A DNA stretch of 34,633 nt, taken from positions 1 through 34,633 of the forward strand of contig BQJT01000019.1 of assembly GCA_021604845.1 (NCBI GenBank), read 5' to 3'. Below the pieces are notes generated by a model. That model did not search any database. It was not told where the DNA came from and saw nothing but the letters and a program-made list of their open reading frames with translations. Both the position numbers and the translations under genes were made by a program. The DNA is from Cyclobacteriaceae bacterium. Lineage in GTDB: Bacteria > Bacteroidota > Bacteroidia > Cytophagales > Cyclobacteriaceae. Numbering within the stretch: position 1 is the first letter of the stretch; each line of letters begins with the position of its first letter. Positions 33,916 to 34,633 of this stretch are shown in pieces.

Positions 33916-34530
33916 TCATAAGCTCCAACTGGAAACCTGTTGGACAAAGGAAATTACTACTCCAGGTCTGAGCACCACGGTAAACAACAACCCGAAGATT
34001 GCACCATAGAGATGCGCGTCGTGATTGATATTATCCGCCATTCTCTTGCCCTGGTAATAGCTATAAACCAGATATAATGCCCCCAGTATAAACCCTGGAA
34101 TTCCGTAAGGGATAAACATAATATAAATAGGATTTAAAGGGTCGAACATGATACTGCTGAAAACCACCGCGGCTACTCCACCAGATGCTCCCAATGAGTT
34201 ATAATTAGGGATATTCCGGTATTTAATGAACGTTGGAATATCTGAGATTACGATACCAAGCAAATATAGGGCTATCATCAGCAGGTCTCCCTGGGGACCG
34301 AAATAATAGGCTACATGTTGCCCAAAGAAAAACAGGGCAAACATGTTGAAAAACAAGTGCATATAATTGAGATGCACAAAACCCGAGGTAATAAACCTCC
34401 AGTATTCCTGGTTGGTATTGATCTTATAGGGGTTCAGTAGCCACTTTTGATACATTTCACGTCGGTTCCAGGCATAGAAGCTGGTAGCGATGGTTATTAT
34501 CAAAATCCATGTGGTGGTATTCATTATCAT
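33916..34530 (-). CDS. Rhomboid-family intramembrane serine protease
   Basis: A 204-residue membrane protein with about six helices. It has the rhomboid marks HLNYMHLFFNM (53-63), the nucleophile loop LGASGG with Ser116, and the catalytic His173 in HDAHLYGAIFG. Both residues of the Ser-His dyad are present, so it should be an active protease cleaving membrane-spanning substrates. Its ATG at 34530 overlaps the stop of the upstream gene by 3 bases (ATGA), which fixes the start and suggests coupling. Substrate unknown. Confidence 0.93.
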   Translation of the reverse strand: MIMNTTTWILIITIATSFYAWNRREMYQKWLLNPYKINTNQEYWRFITSGFVHLNYMHLFFNMFALFFFGQHVAYYFGPQGDLLMIALYLLGIVISDIPTFIKYRNIPNYNSLGASGGVAAVVFSSIMFDPLNPIYIMFIPYGIPGFILGALYLVYSYYQGKRMADNINHDAHLYGAIFGLLFTVVLRPGVVISFVQQVSSWSL

Positions 34531-34633
34531 CTGTCTCTGTGAGTTAAATAGTCAGCGTAGGACCGGAGTTCAATTAACCGGCTTTCATCGATGTTTAATT
34601 GTTCAAGCGCCTGGTAAGCGGCCTGGAAGTAGT
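34527..34633 (-). CDS. C-terminal end of an unidentified protein
   Basis: The last 34 residues of a frame entering from the right edge, ending at a TGA (34529-34527) that overlaps the rhomboid start. The tail is helical and charged, with YFQAAYQALEQLN and a final ELRSYADYLTHRDR. This is too little to name a family. The overlap shows it is co-translated with the rhomboid gene. Confidence 0.6.
   Translation of the reverse strand, partial: YFQAAYQALEQLNIDESRLIELRSYADYLTHRDR

Overview
This window looks like a chromosomal core segment from a member of the Bacteroidota, most likely a Cytophagales-type marine or aquatic bacterium; the order is an inference. The evidence is moderate GC, few Shine-Dalgarno sites, several promoters of the Bacteroidota -33 TTTG / -7 TAnnTTTG type, a eukaryote-like class Ia ribonucleotide reductase, an archaeal-type UbiA prenyltransferase, and guaB linked to a row of periplasmic foldase genes. 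There are no transposases, phage genes, CRISPR arrays, rRNAs or tRNAs. Almost every ORF has a recognisable family.

Layout. (1) 1-9.6 kb, minus strand: cysQ, then a System I cytochrome c maturation cluster (ccmB-ccmC-ccmD-ccmE-ccmF), a Rossmann/DUF2520 protein, a UbiA prenyltransferase, purN, purH and the start of mreB. (2) 9.7-15.0 kb, plus strand: cysC-cysD-cysN (sulfate activation to PAPS), pheS, a 3-hydroxyacyl-CoA dehydrogenase and a small lipoprotein with a degenerate Rieske signature. (3) 15.0-24.9 kb, minus strand: guaB, then a partner-switching module (membrane GAF/PP2C phosphatase, STAS antagonist, RsbW-like kinase), three SurA/parvulin-type envelope foldase genes, and moxR. (4) 25.1-26.2 kb, plus: pnuC and a nicotinamide riboside kinase (NAD salvage). 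(5) prmC on the minus strand, then ribD and msrC on the plus strand. (6) A strong bidirectional hairpin terminator, then nrdB-nrdA on the minus strand. (7) rplU-rpmA on the plus strand, a 41-residue membrane protein with a consensus promoter, a rhomboid protease and the tail of an unknown gene.

How the genes work together. CcmB to CcmF move and attach haem to periplasmic c-type cytochromes. This set carries the rarer CxxxY form of CcmE and has no CcmH beside it. CysD/CysN make APS, CysC makes PAPS, and divergent CysQ removes the by-product PAP. PurN, PurH and GuaB are purine synthesis steps, and NrdA/NrdB make deoxynucleotides. The PP2C phosphatase, STAS protein and kinase form a complete phosphorylation switch whose output is unknown.

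The points most worth a second look are the Rieske-fold lipoprotein that has lost its usual iron-sulfur ligands, the variant CcmE, the self-contained partner switch inside the guaB-foldase block, the promoter-backed 41-residue membrane protein, and the palindrome-rich 411-base spacer between nrdB and rplU. I found no clearly new multi-gene system.
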